Shown here piece by piece: positions 36,018 to 48,858 of a DNA stretch of 64,000 nt; position 1 is the stretch's first letter; every line of letters starts with the position of its first letter. The translations under genes were made by a program, and so were the position numbers. The notes below the pieces were generated by a model. It was not told the origin of the DNA, did no database searches, and worked only from the letters and a program-made list of their open reading frames with translations. Source of the stretch: Dallia pectoralis (lineage: Eukaryota > Chordata > Actinopteri > Esociformes > Umbridae); assembly GCA_029465975.1 (NCBI GenBank), contig CM055742.1, positions 9,548,043 through 9,612,042 on the forward strand, given 5' to 3'.

Positions 36018-36248
36018 GAGCAGAGAGACCAGCCATTGTGCTCAGTTGAACGGGAATATCTCTGCTACTGCAAACATCGCTCCCTCTGATCCGGCGTCTC
36101 ATTTGCATTTTTTAATTCCAGTGGAAAAACTTGGGACAAAAAGGAACGAGACAAGAAAGGGTTTACAGCCGGTGTTCCTGGCTGCAAATCATCTACTCTG
36201 TGATTTACACGTATCTGCTTACAGCGACGCCTTCTCTTGTTAGAAGGT

Positions 36249-36283
36249 GGGGTGGGGTGGGGGGGGGATGTGGTTGGGGGGGG
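36249..36283 (+). other. G-run cluster, potential G-quadruplex
   Basis: Four G runs (36249-36252, 36254-36257, 36259-36267 and 36276-36283) are separated by loops of 1, 1 and 8 bases. This fits the standard four-run G-quadruplex pattern on the sense strand of the intron. Function not known. Confidence 0.6.
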
Positions 36284-38318
36284 TTGATATCATGTAGCTA
36301 TTCACACTGCGGTTTACAAAAGGGCCCAGTTCAATGGCGAGGCAAAACCATATGGGAAATGGATACTACCTCCAACAACTTCCTGCCGTTTCCTGATATT
36401 CGGGTGCCAGACAATTGACACTGAACACACACAGGCTTATCAAGGAAGGAAGGAAAGGCGTAGAGTAAAAGTTGAAAAGAAGAAACTTTTTTAAGGTCTA
36501 TGTTTAAAGTGTGACCATGAGTTCTCAGCACGCCTGTACCTCCTCCGACTGACCCCCCCCCCCAACCCCCGGTTCTTACAACGCTCGGCATTTGCTCCTA
36601 ATCGGCGCCCCTGCACCTCCTTCACCTCGCTAGGGACAGCTGAATATACATCGGGGCGGTTTCACGCAGATCAGACTGTCCGTAGCGCGTGACCGAGCAC
36701 AGGGAATGTACACACATCACACCATGAAGGCCACGTTTTCTCTGTCTATCCACTCACACACAAGGTGTTTCCGCTCTCCCAATATTTTATAATCTCTCCC
36801 TCTCTCACTCTTTTCTGCTCTCTCTCTCTATGTACCCTTTCTTTGTGTATGAGAGTCTATCTACCTTTTTCTCTCTCTATTCTACCGTCACCTGTACCTT
36901 TCTGAACAGCAGACGCGTTACATAACGTAGCCGGTATAAACAGCAGAAAGACCACAGCTGGGTAATTTACGCCGACGTAGCGCCACGGCATCCAATTACC
37001 TCTCCCCGTCACCGAACCATACATCAGTCCCACGCTCACGCCGGCATCTGGATCTGAACAGACAGCCTCTCTCCGCTAACACGACAGGGCAGCGTTCCTC
37101 TCAGCACACCCTAGCGAAACCTTTTAAAACGGGCGATGAAAAGCCTCTCCAGACCAGTCCCTCGCCGTTTTTGTTGACTCCGCCCACTCCCATTTAGCAC
37201 TTTATGAACACGACCCACCGCGGCCCACAGCAGCCCCATTAACCCCGGGCCTCAAAATCAGTAACACCCGACTGGCTTTAATACCCGTCCAATTTATCAC
37301 GGCCACAGATGACATTGACCTTATAAACACGCTGTCGCCCCGAAATTGTATTCCGTCCGTGATATTTGTTTCTCTTCGCGGTTAGAAGCGGTCGCGCTTC
37401 TTCCCGGCTTGCGCTCATCGCCGGCCGACATGTCGCGTCGGACCGATTCCCAAGCTTCCTAAACTCCCCGAGCTACCGGGACATTCGTTTAAGAGAGGAT
37501 CTATTTTCCCAAATCCGTGGCGGTCCTAATCAATGTCCGTCTGAGTGGACGCCCGTAAGCTCACGACAGGAGTGTGTGTGGTCTGTCCCACTTCGGCAGC
37601 GTGCCAAATGCAACTTTGTTCCGTCGTGTCGTAACTAGTCCTCTAAGTTTACGTGTAAAATGTTGTGCCTTTTGGGACAGAGGAATAATCGTTAGTTAAT
37701 ATGCCATCACATGAATATCTATTAGATGAGCCGTATTAGCTAACCTGTTAGGAGGATAATGAGGTGTAATGGGGTCCTCTGAGGCATGCTTATCCTCCTT
37801 CGTTGTTTCTGTGTGTGTGTGTGTGTGTCTGTGTGTGTGTGTGGCTGGTATAATAGAGCGTGGCAAGCATTTTGTTGTCAAGAAGTCCAAGGATACCTTT
37901 CCACTAGGCAAAAAAATACCTGCCGTTTACACAAAGACACCTTCTTAGCAACCGATGTGGGAGGGGCACTGTGTGTTTGTGTGTGTGTGGTGTTATTTGT
38001 CTGGTTGACCGAGCCCTCGTCCCTGTTTGAACCTCTGAATCATTATAGTGTGTGTGTGTGTGTCTGAGGTGGGCTCTTAAACGCAGGGGCTTTGTGAATG
38101 CTGCTTGCGGCGCGACATTCCTCCCAGAGCCAAATGATACGTCTGCATAGGCCGGTCGACGGCCCTCAGTCTGCGGCTCCGTGGCTGTGAGGAAGCGCCC
38201 AGACAACCCGTCCTCCACTCAATGTTTGCCCCGATAAAAACCTTACCTCAGAAAAGAGAACGTCCGTGGCGACAGAGATCGAATGAACTCTTGTTTGTTC
38301 TATGCTAGTTTCTGTACA

Positions 38319-39861
38319 TGTGCATTGTATGCTTACAGTAGTTCCACTTTATTTGATGATTATTTCTTAGAAGAAACTTGTAAAGCAAGACTGGAGTTGG
38401 AAACTGGGGTGAATACTATATATTATCAAAATGATATACTGAACAGTAATATTACATTGGATGAGGTACTTAAAGTACTAGAAAATAAAGCCAAGGAAAA
38501 TAAAGCTGTGGGTATTGAAGATCTCCCTAACGAGGTACTTAGGAACCCTAGCTTGTGTAGTGTCCTACATTGTTTGTGTCATATATGTTTTCAAAATGGT
38601 ATTATCCCATCTGAGTGGAATAGATCAATTATCAAACCCATCTCGAAATCTATAAAAGATGACCCTAGAGTCCCGTTGAATTACCCTTAACAATAGACTG
38701 AATGCTTTTTTGGAGGCTTATGGAGGATTGGTAGATGAACAGAATGGTTTTAGGAAAAACAGGGCCTATATTGATCATATTTATGTGTTATCCTCTGTGG
38801 TGAGAGCTCGTTTGGATAGGGGTAAAAGTACTTTTACCTGCTTTGTTGACTTCAAAAAGGCATTTGATTGTGTTAACCGAGACCTTTTGCTGTTTAAATT
38901 ACTTTCATCTGGTATTAATGGAAAATTCTATAATGCTATAAAACGCCTTTATAAAGAGCCCATTGCTTGTGTACAAATAAATAACTTGAGAACGGACTGG
39001 TTCCCAACGCCTTTTGGGGTGAAGCAGGGAGACTTACTCTCCCCTTCCTTGTTTGCTTTTTATATAAATGATTTAGCTCAAGAAATTAAACAGGTAAATT
39101 TAGGTGTGCCAATTGAGGACATAAATCTAAGTATTCTGCTTTATGCAGATGATATTGTTTTGATAGCTGAAAATGAAGTTAATTTACAAAATATGCTGAA
39201 TATTATGAGTTCATGGTGTAGTAAATGGCGTCTTACTATTAATAGCGAAAAAACACAAGTTGTTCATTTTAGGGAAAAAAGTGAATTACAGAGTTTTCAT
39301 ACATTTCAGTTTGGCCCTGTGCCCTTACAGTATACTCGCTATTATAAATATCTTGGTTTTGTTTTCGATGAAAATATGATGTTTACAGAGGGAAGGAAAA
39401 TACTAGCAGAGTCTGCTGGAAGAGCATTAGGTTTTGTGTTGAGCAAAATGAAACTTATGTACAGATCTTGGTTTTTCTACGTTTACACAACTGTATAAAT
39501 CTATGGTTGACTCCGTTTTGTTTTATGCTGCAGGAGTTTGGGGTTTTGAAGAGGTTTTTGACTGTAACTCTGTTCAAAACCGTGCTTTAAGGTGTTTTCT
39601 TGGTGTGCATAAATATGCAGCAAAGGTAGCTGTTAATGGGGATGCAGGATGGGATCCATGTATTGTGAAACAAAGGTGTGAAATGGTGCGATTGTGGAAC
39701 CGTCTTGTTAGTCTGCCAGAGGAAAGGCTAACTAGGAAAATGTTTAATTGGGACAGAGCAAAGCATCACCCCTGGTCGGGAGAAGTTTCAATAGTATTGT
39801 CTGTGTCTGACTTGCATATAATGTACCACAATAATCTCCAATGTAATATAAAGGTTGTTAG
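38319..39861 (+). mobile_element. LINE (non-LTR retrotransposon), 5'-truncated, left part
   Basis: This is the left part of a plus-strand LINE that continues at 41421-42076 after an inserted hAT-type element. The endonuclease region is missing. It begins in sequence just upstream of the reverse transcriptase. An 8-bp match, tctgtaca, at 38311-38318 and 42077-42084 may be the target duplication of the LINE insertion. The 3' end carries a short (AATC)n tail, as in I/Jockey/L2-type LINEs. Exact clade not resolved. Confidence 0.88.
38340..39861 (+). pseudogene. LINE reverse transcriptase remnant
   Basis: The fragment encodes reverse transcriptase motifs in order: GIEDLPNEVL and IIPSEWNRSIIKPI near 38512-38640, CFVDFKKAFD near 38840, GVKQGDLLSPSLFAFYIND near 39016, and the catalytic YADD box at 39142-39153. 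It is broken in at least two places. Near 38685 a deletion removes the segment between the first part and LNNRLNAFLEAY and causes a stop. Near 39495 a frameshift separates it from MVDSVLFYAAGVWGF. Downstream, the C-terminal region is interrupted at 39862 by another transposon. The catalytic residues remain, but no intact protein can be made. Confidence 0.9.
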
Positions 39862-41412
39862 TAGGGGTGGGCGATATGGGAAAAATATATCACGATTTTT
39901 TCAGGAAAAATCACGATTCACGATTTTATCACGATTCTTTTTCATGTTGCTTTTTAAGACTATTTTGCTAATTGCTGAGCTGCAATACAAGCAAATTATA
40001 TCTCCATTTAAAAAATATAGCGTTACAAGGTAACAAAACATAAGGGAAAAAAATTTTAAAGTAGCATATTTTAATCACGTGTATATTTAATGGAAGTGCA
40101 ATGGTGCAAAGAAGCACCTTCATTCTCATCCGCAGCTTCACCATCCATTCACTGTGTAACCTGCCATCCATCTACAGCATCAGATGATCTACTGTGTTAT
40201 CATCCTGAATTAAATGAATTGTGAATTATGCAGTAAAACATTTTACTAAAATAGTATGTAGCCTATTTATTGTCTTATGTAGCCATACAATACAAAATTA
40301 AAACCATGATTTTAAAATGCACAGGCTATGATATTTAAATTTCTAAAGATCGAATAAATGAAAATCCATCAAACTGTATGTCCTATTTTGATGTAATAAA
40401 TGCTAAAACATTTTAGATCACAAGCGACGCGCAATCAAATGATTTGCGCATGATTGGCCGTATATATTGCAACACAGACTGTTGAAATAAAAACATTAGG
40501 CTACAGTGTATAATTCGATAATTTACATTTGTAAAATGTATTATAGTAATTACAGCCCAGTAACTAAGGCACTATAGACAATGAAACACGTATTTTACAA
40601 CACAGTTTGTATATTGGTCACCGTCGGGTATATTCTGCTGTTACCCGGTAGATACATTAATCAATTTCGTTTTATATTTTCGTTCTGTTTATTTAGTAAA
40701 ACATATATTTCTTTATAAACGTACCTCTTTTTTCTAGTTCATTCAAATTCAACCAAGCCAATCTATCTATATCTCGCAGCTTTTGTCTGCCTGAGCAGGA
40801 CACGCATACTAACCGGTTGCACTGCGCTCAGTGTTCATTAGTGATGTTATGAGTGCACACGAGACAGCAGTGCTTAATCCGTTACATATATCCAGTTTCA
40901 TATAGATCGGACCAAAACGCGTCCATTTTCATGTAGACCAGACCAAAACGCGTCAAGTTTCATGTAGACCAGACCAAAACGCATCCAGTTTTATATAGAC
41001 CAGACCAAAACGGATCCAGTTTCATATAGACCAGACCAAAACGGATCCAATATAGATCGGACCAAAACGAGATCAGACCAAAACGCATCCAGTTTCTGAA
41101 AACGGGACAAGGTAAAATGCACGTATTTAGGAAAAGTCATGGAAGAACGAGGCTGTAGCTTTTCAACATTATATATTTATTTTAATTACTAACTGCAACG
41201 CCCGGGGGCATGGGCTGTTGGCGCTTCTAGTGTTAACACGCTGACATCTAGCGCACCGCGCATTGCATGTTGATACGTAGCTGAAAAAACGCCATAGATC
41301 TGCATCTAATTGAACGTGCACTGGAGCGCGATTCTACGATATTTCCGAAAAAGTGAATCGTGGAGACATTTTAATAGTCCACGATTAAATATCGTCATAT
41401 CGCACACCCCTA
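39862..41412 (-). mobile_element. hAT-type non-autonomous element, copy 2 (1,551 bp), inside LINE
   Basis: This copy is flanked by a perfect 8-bp duplication, gttgttag, at 39854-39861 and 41413-41420. The left end taggggtgggcgatatggg is the reverse complement of the right end of copy 1, so the copies are in opposite orientation. Sequence identity looks high along the whole length. The internal tandem repeat of about 31 bp occurs seven times here (gaccaaaac cores between about 40911 and 41085) against five in copy 1. Deleting the insert and one duplication rejoins the LINE reading frame (frame checked by eye, with a stop shortly after). Confidence 0.93.
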
Positions 41413-41420
41413 GTTGTTAG

Positions 41421-42076
41421 ACAAAGATTGTAAAGTCAATATGAACATCAATGGAAACAGGATATATGGAAGAAGCCAAAACTTAGAAATTATGTTCAGT
41501 TTAAAAATGATTATGTTACAGAACCTTATATTTCTCTTAATCTAAAGAGAAGGCAGAGGTCCCTCTGTGCTCAACTGAGAACTAGCACCTTACCTCTGGC
41601 AGTGGAAGTAGGTCGATTTAAAGGTACACCTGAACATTTACGTTTGTGTGAATTCTGTGATCTCCAGGTTGTGGAAGATGAATTTCATTTGATTTATTTT
41701 TTGTCCTTTATATAGTGATTTAAGGAACTCTCTTTTTTGATTAATTCAATTAAAAAATCCTGATATATTTTGGAAATATGAAGGGGAGATTTTGTGCTGG
41801 ATGTTTGAACATAATGTGTTTGCTTTGGCAAAACTTATAGAAAATGCCTGGTATCTGCGGCAAAGTATTTTGTATCCTATATGATAAGCTATCTCTATTT
41901 GTATGTGTACTTATTTTTAGTGGTTTAGTTATGCTATGTTGGGTTCTGTGTTATGTCACGTGGCTACTTGGAGATATTTGTGAAATGATGACTGTAGTGT
42001 CTAATAAGCCCATGAGGGCTGGGCACCATAACAGGGTGTTTGACACTTAAATAAACAAAATCAATCAATCAATCAA
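41421..42076 (+). mobile_element. LINE right part: C-terminal region and 3' tail
   Basis: This continues the LINE after the hAT-type insertion. A plus-strand translation gives SLNLKRRQRSLCAQLRTSTL, followed by a CxxC...H zinc-knuckle-like segment (LCEFCDLQVVEDEFH) near 41650-41690, then a stop. The end is an A-rich stretch with aatcaatcaatcaatc, typical of a LINE 3' tail. It was separated from 38319-39861 by insertion of the 1.55-kb element. Confidence 0.85.
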
Positions 42077-45000
42077 TCTGTACAATCACACCACATATCT
42101 CCTCGCACTCATATAGCCCTCGTAACTGCCCCACCCCCACTGCCAGAGCATCTACCGTCCCCTGCTAGACTGATAATCAGCGCAGTAATGCTTAGGTTGT
42201 GTCCCGTGCCGGCATTGTCCGGGACGGCTCTCGCAGGCTCCCATTTCGGAGACGCCGTTGTGCCGAGAGTCATGCTGCCGAGTGCCTCTGCTTGTTGTTT
42301 TCCCCCCTCAAACTAGACGGCAGTAATTACCGTCGGCCCCAGCTCAGCCCGCGCCTGAGGAAGCTTCACTTGTGTGCCTGTGTGCCTGTATGTGTGTGTT
42401 AGAGTGTGTGTTCTGTGAGCTAGTTTGTGGGTTTAAGCAGCAGGCATCTTTCTCTCTTGTTATCTGTGTGTGTGTGTGTGTGTGTGTGTGTGCATTTGGA
42501 GAGCTTTGTCGAAACGGCAAGATTTCTTATTAGTAGCCTGCCAACAACTTTACAGCTTTTCCAATTTGAACGCAACTCAAATCAGGTTTACTGCTTCCAG
42601 AACCAGTACACAGCACAATCTAGTCTCCGACCCAACAACCGACCACAGACCGGGACATTGGTTAATATTCGACGCGGTCCACATCGGCGCTTTGTGGGCC
42701 AAATTTAGGGAATTAACGATGGGATGCCTTGATGCGCCTACCCAAACAGTTTGTCTGATGGAACATGGTTGATTTCAGTTCATTCATCAGGGGAGCTGTC
42801 ATTTTTTTCTTCTCCACTCGTAGCCTGGCAGTTTGGCAGTCGCGGTGGGTGTTTACACATTTCCGACTGCCCCAGTGGTGCGTGGCGGATTCTTCCGTTC
42901 CGATGAACCCACACAGGCCGATAATCACACGTCTCAAGTGGAGACGATAAGCTGATATCATCCGAGGAAATATTACATTGTCATCTGCTAAGGGAGGTGG
43001 GTGCCAGACGACGACGTGCGCCAACTCGGCTGTCTCCGAGTCCGTCCAGTGGCACTCCCACTCGCGTGCACGTTTTCATGACCTGTTTACGAAGACGTTC
43101 CTAAATCAGCGGGACAGAAAAATACGTCTATGCAGATTTGCCGTTTACCGGACAAGTGGCGATTGTTCCCTGCCTGCACTCTTGTCTGGTCTTCGGGGGC
43201 CTCCTGTGGTATCGCGGCCCTCTAGCTAAAAGCCTGTTGCCGTGGCTCAGGTAAAGATAGGACGGCAAGCCAAGCAAAGAGTGCTGCTGCATAGGTGTTG
43301 ACGTGTATAACCCCACATCAAAGAACCGCACTCCAGAGAGCCAGGAGGCTGCTAAGATCGTTTTTTCCCCTTCAGATTGATCCAACCAGCCGGATCCACT
43401 TGGAGCGACCTTTGAGAGTTCTGTCCGAGTTAACTTTAGCTCCCCGCTAGGACAGCGGTTCTTCGGTATCACTGAATGGCTGCAGAGATTACCAGATTCT
43501 GGGCTTTTTTCCGCCGGACCCAAGCAAGGAGTGTGTGCACACCTCTGTCAACAGCTCTTTCTCTACCACTGTTTGGGAAATGTGGGTAACTCGATCCTTG
43601 TTTACGTCCATTCAAATGCCTCGTAAATTGGCCGTTTTTCCAGACTGCCTCACCGATTCTGCCTTTCCTACTTCTACAGAGACCCTTATTCTCTGTGAGC
43701 TTTAAAAAAAAAGACATCCCGGTTAGCCGCTAATCTCAAACCAATAGCATTACACTTCCCGCCTCTACCCAGCACTTTTGGTAACCGAACAACAGCGAAA
43801 TGTATCCAGTTGACTTAGTTACTGACTTAGCCCTTATTGTAGCGCTGTCCACAATATATATCCGTAGCGATTTTTCTTGGATGTGCTTGTCCAAACCGCA
43901 ATGCCTTCATAAGGTTAGTTCAATTTCTTCCTAAGACAGCTAGCTTGGCACGCGAGCTGGGGAACTCTGTGTCTTCACTATACTCTGATATAGAACTAAT
44001 CTCTGGGGAGCTTCGGCTCACTCCACTCCTTAATTTACTGAACGGCGCTATTTCAGGAGTGGCTATAAGTTGTAAGTCTACTATTCTGGTTCACAGCATA
44101 TGTGCCATTGATGGGCTTGGGTTTCGGAAATCCTTTTTGTTCCTGTACTAAGCAGTCACCGTGTGGTCGACCGGCTGCCTCTGGTGCGGTTTGTGCTGGC
44201 ACGTCTCTACACTGCACTGCTCTTATTGCCATACTGCAATTATGCCGGGGAGAGCGAATACACAGCTTGTTTTTTTTTTCATTTAATTTTTCTTACATTT
44301 AATCTTTTTGGTTGATTCTCATTCGAATCGCATTGCAACTTCACCACGTATGACTTGAGACACTAGATCTCTGGCCTGGGGCCGTGACTGACTGGTTTTG
44401 CCTCGTGTGCTGCCTTTACCTTTCACTGTGTTTGTTCAGCTGGCAATGCAAGATGCTGTTCCAGTTTAGAAGCAATTGACGTTTTCACAGAGGTTCTAGA
44501 GCTCGTTAGCGGACTGTGCAGTATTTCACAAATGGCCGGGCCGGGGTGGGGAGTTGACCTGGGGTTGGTGACCTTTCTAGGTGACTCTCTTAACCCTTCT
44601 GTGTATTGGAAAACGGATTGGATGACTTAACAAAAGAAACACAGAAGGACAGGCTTGGTTTTAGCAAACACGGTGAAACTGGAATTTGCCCTGGCATTTG
44701 CCTGCTTCAGTGTTAGTGTGGTCTAGAAAAAGCTCACCATCTTTAGTCTAGAAAAAAAAAAATCATCTTTAGCTCACCGTGCGTATTGTCATGATGTTTG
44801 CTTGCCCTTTAGAATAAGCCCTTCTACTCAGTATTAGCGGCGTTTACTCAATATGGTTTTTAGGTCTGTGGTTTATGGATTTCATTTTTGTGATTGCATG
44901 AAGCCAAGCAAATAGACATTACATTACCATGTCGTACAAGACAGCATGGCATTGTTTAAACAGGCAGACCGAATCTGAATTGTCTGGCCAATAATGTGTG

Positions 45001-45208
45001 CGGGAAAAGATCTAAACTAGGCAACCAAACAAAGTGACTTAGAGTGAAGATTGCCTCTGAATCCTACAATACCCTCCCCCTAGTTCCCTATTTACTGCGG
45101 TTTTCTGGTCTGCGGTTTGACCTTTTTATTATCCTGATTACATGAAGTGAGTCGATAGAGCACTGGCTCCACCGTGGCCGTTGTACTAACAGACCTCTGT
45201 CTCCACAG

Positions 45209-45270
45209 GCCTCGTCACAACCACCTCGAGGAAGCTGGATCGAGAGCAGCAGGACGAGCACATTCTTGAG
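45209..45270 (+). CDS. fat1: fat1 exon 4: 62-bp exon in cadherin repeat 11
   Basis: A very short exon, with acceptor ctccacag and donor CTTGAG|GTGAGC. It enters in phase 1 and leaves in phase 0, encoding residues 1193-1213 (GLVTTTSRKLDREQQDEHIL plus E). This is the middle of cadherin repeat 11 and contains its LDRE motif. It is too short to stand out as an open frame. It was placed by continuity with the NPKTG end of exon 3 and the ITVTDHG start of exon 5. Skipping it would shift the frame. It is isolated between introns of 13.6 and 5.5 kb. Confidence 0.95.
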
Positions 45271-47224
45271 GTGAGCACCTTGTTTTGACTGGTCTACCGC
45301 TGAGAGAAAGAGGGGGAGAGCTGGAAGGAAGAAAAACGACGTCCTCCTCTGTCTGTGTCAGGGTTTGTTTGGAAAAGCATTAGCAACGCGCTAATTGTCG
45401 GAAAAGGCTCTCGACTACGACCTCCCCAGGCGATTAGGCTTACAGCAACCGTTTTATTTGCCTCAGTAAACTTTAACCTTGGCTGTCTTCGACCTCCGAC
45501 GGGCGTACAATGGCAGGGCACGCCAAGCGTCGCCAGTTGAACTAGGCCGGGGCACAGAGACGTAGCTCGTTGCTCAACACCAATCGGCGAAAGGTGGCAG
45601 GGGGCGGGGGGTGGGGTTGGATCCTGATTCTGCCGGTTGCCTTTTCCGCGGGGAGTCTGGGTGACTGGGCCTTTGTTCTTCACCGCTGTTCCGTCTCTGG
45701 ATCGAGGGAGGCATGTCGGGACAGGAAGTAAGTCGTCAACATCAAGCCGGGCGTTTAGACATGCCGATTTTAATTGAGCCTCACTCCTCGCTCTTCATCT
45801 ATCTGTCTTTCGTCGATCTTGCGTATTTCCCCCGTTACTTCTCTTCCCTTTTCCTCACTCCTTCATTCTTTTAGCCCCTTTACGTCTCTCCCATTTTCCT
45901 CACCCCTTCATTCCCTCCTCCCCCCCGACAAAGTCAGTTACTGCCAGGCCGTTTTATGATAGGCGAGATGGAGTAGCCAGATTGGGAGTGGTTATTATTA
46001 TCATTATTGTAGGAGTTGACACCATCCAGGGTTCATTGGAATACCGGTCAATGCCGGTGTGAGCCGGTGTGAACCAGTGTGAGGCGGCATTCCAGCCACT
46101 CCCTGTGTGCTTTCTTTAATACTGCATTCACACAGTGGGATGCACTAATTGTATTCCCGGCGCTCAGGAGTAAATTATAGTGCGGAAGCAGAGGGCAGGG
46201 ATCCCCTTCCCCGAGGAGGACCGTTCTCCCCTTCTCCTCCCTTTCTCTCTCCCATCCTTCCCTTCTCCTTTTATTCTCTCCGGCCACACTTCTATGTGGA
46301 ATGAAATGTCTTCCTCCTGGATCTGAGTGCCAAGAGGCCTCCAGAGGCGGGGCAAATTGAGGCTCGATTGAGGCTTTCGACACAATAGCCCTCTAATTTG
46401 CTGAAGTCACCAGGTTAGGAGACCTCCCTCCGTCGTTAGCGACCGAGCAGGTTCCCAGGACAGTCAAGAGTCAAAAGCCACCCTCAAGGGCTCATCTCAT
46501 AAGGGGATAGTTTGGCCTGTGACAATTGAATTAGAGATGAAGAGGGCCGATAGCCATTGGTAAAAAGCCAGTGTGTTTTTTCCCATAAGACCTCGCTGGG
46601 TTCAAACACAATTTCTATTCTTTTCACTACCTTTTAGTAGTTAGGCCAAGAATACCTTGGGTGCCACATCTACAGCCATCAACGTTTTGCCACTGTTCGG
46701 CTGATATTAACACGTTAAGCTCAACTAAGCACGCACATTTATTTAACAGTATTTAGAAATAGTATTTAAACCCAATTCCTCTTTTGTCTGAACCGGTCTG
46801 TGTTGGATTAAATATTAATACTTAGAGTCTGTTTAGGAATCCTGTACTGTAAGCGCTGTTCATTTGAACCATTTGGCACAATGCATTTCCCGCCAGATGT
46901 TACATTAAGCGTTAAAAAACAAAGTGCTCTTCCATCCCTTTCATGTTGGGACCAAATAGCAAATCGCTCTGACATTCGTACGCTCATTCTATTCCCGGGA
47001 GAGAAGCAAACTAATTAAGTGCGCTCTTTAGTCGGAAAACCGAACTCAATTCGAAATATACTTTTTGATGGAATAAAATAAAATAATGAGTTGTCAACGT
47101 ATTAACGCCTCGAAAGAACATTCACATACTTTACGAAAAAGAAGCGTTTGCCGCGTTTGCCCGGCTGCTCGACAGGCAATCAGCGGAAGAGAGAAAAGCA
47201 GAGAAACAAATACGTGATTTCACT

Positions 47225-47275
47225 CCAGTCACTTTTTCCACTACTTTGACCAGGGCTCATATGGGACAAGGACCT
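47225..47275. mobile_element. Fragment of the foldback MITE family
   Basis: The words ccactactttgaccagggct and catatgggac match the interior of the same short fish repeat seen at 5090-5196. Only part of the element is present. Confidence 0.4.
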
Positions 47276-47778
47276 TTGCTCCTCCTGCTTGCAGAAGCTG
47301 GCTGGTAACTGTGGCCACTTCAGAAGTTTTAGCAGCGGCGCTAGCTGGTCAATGGTTTCAGCCAGACCCCCTGCAGGAATAGACTCTACTGGACCAGATT
47401 TATGGGGCCACGCTTCCTCTACATACAGATCTAGGATCAGATGCCACACATTCGATTGTTCGACACATTACTAGTGAAACTGATCCAAGTACGTCTTCTG
47501 CTGTTGCTGTGCAGAGGACGTTTAGGGGGAAGAGGTTGAACCCTGGCCTGGAACTACTGGCTTTTCCATCGCTGCCCGTTCAGGCCATTGGGGACTCCGG
47601 GTTATCTTAGGAACAGAGCCCCCTCTAGCGGGCGGCTGGCTACCAGAGCGGGGGCTGGGTCAAACATGTGGTGGGGGAGCCGGCTGGCTGTGCATGCCTT
47701 GTTTGCACCAGATGCTCCGAGGGGAAGTGGGCCGGCTGGTCGGTTGACTGGGGGCTTAGCGATTGTATGGGGGGATGC

Positions 47779-47962
47779 TTGTGTGTGTGTGCCTGTGTGT
47801 GTGTGTGTGTGTCTGTGTATGTGTGTGTGTGTGCCTGTCTGCCTGTGTGTGTGGGTGCCTGTGTGTGTGTGTGTGTGTGTGTGCCTGTGTGTGTGTCTGT
47901 GTGTGCCTGTGTGTGTGTGTGCCTGTGTGTTTGTGCCTGTGTGTGTGTTTGCGTGCATGCGT
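47779..47962. repeat. GT-rich imperfect minisatellite (gtgcctgtgtgt)
   Basis: GT runs are interrupted at intervals by gcctgt or gtctgt. Open frames on both strands are artefacts of the repeat. Confidence 0.9.
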
Positions 47963-48099
47963 GTGTGAGCAACAGGCAGCGGAGAGAGGCTCATTTTGGT
48001 GACTGTCTGTCAGCTTTAGCAGCAGGGTGAGAGACCAGGAGGGAGGACATGTTGGAACATGCTGACCCAGAGTCAGGGCCTAAAACGGAAGAGACATGA

Positions 48100-48105
<6 letters not shown>

Positions 48106-48140
<35 letters not shown>
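48106..48140. repeat. (GA)n microsatellite
   Basis: Uninterrupted GA dinucleotides over about 35 bp. Confidence 0.95.
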
Positions 48141-48142
<2 letters not shown>

Positions 48143-48367
48143 CGAAAGAGAAAAAAGAGACAGATATTGACAGATATAGCAGGACAAGAGAGAGAAAGGG
48201 GGAGAAAGATTAAAATAGAAAGACAGAGAGCGTAAGGCAATAGAACTAACGATGCACACTTTTAGGAGAGTAGCAATATGGCCCTTCTCTGAGAACCATT
48301 TTGAGGAGGTCTGTGTTGATGTGTCTGTTACGATTTCTGTTGTCAAATCACTGAGTTAATATGTTTG

Positions 48368-48512
48368 TGTTAATATGCCTGTGTTGATGTGCCTGTGTTG
48401 ATGTGTCTGTGTTGATGTGTCTGTGTTGATGTGTCTGTGTTGATGTGTCTGTGTTGATGTGTCTGTGTTGATGTGTCTGTGTTGATGTGTCTGTGTTGAT
48501 GTGTCTGTGTTA
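48368..48512. repeat. 14-bp minisatellite, about 10 copies
   Basis: The unit gttgatgtgtctgt repeats about ten times, nearly perfectly in the middle and degenerating at both ends (gttaatat variants). Confidence 0.93.
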
Positions 48513-48602
48513 ATATCACTGTTTGTCGGAGGGAGGGAGAAAAGGATGACATGTATCGGATGAACACTTTGTAAAAGTGGGATGTTCTAGAAACTGTCCT
48601 TG

Positions 48603-48731
<129 letters not shown>

Positions 48732-48858
48732 TACTCTCCACTGCTGTCACAGTATCAGAGTTGAATTTTTCTGATCGATGCTAGTGTCTTGTCTGTCTGG
48801 ACGCTCTGCACAATCACCAGGTAAACTTGGTCCCAGATCCCGCACCCTGGTCCCTCCA

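Larger units (their letters stand above)
31564..45208 (+). other. fat1 intron 3 (13.6 kb)
   Basis: The intron contains a 15-bp repeat (33841-33885), a (CA)n run (35963-36015), a G-run cluster (36249-36283), GT repeats near 37807-37843 and 42466-42491, and a 5'-truncated LINE (38319-42076) interrupted by hAT-type copy 2. Between these I see no gene or RNA. The many short open frames have random composition. Confidence 0.9.

Noticed and set aside
47395..47450. Possible SINE or MITE piece containing cagatctaggatcag
   Set aside because: The word resembles common fish repeats, but no boundaries, tail or inverted ends can be seen.
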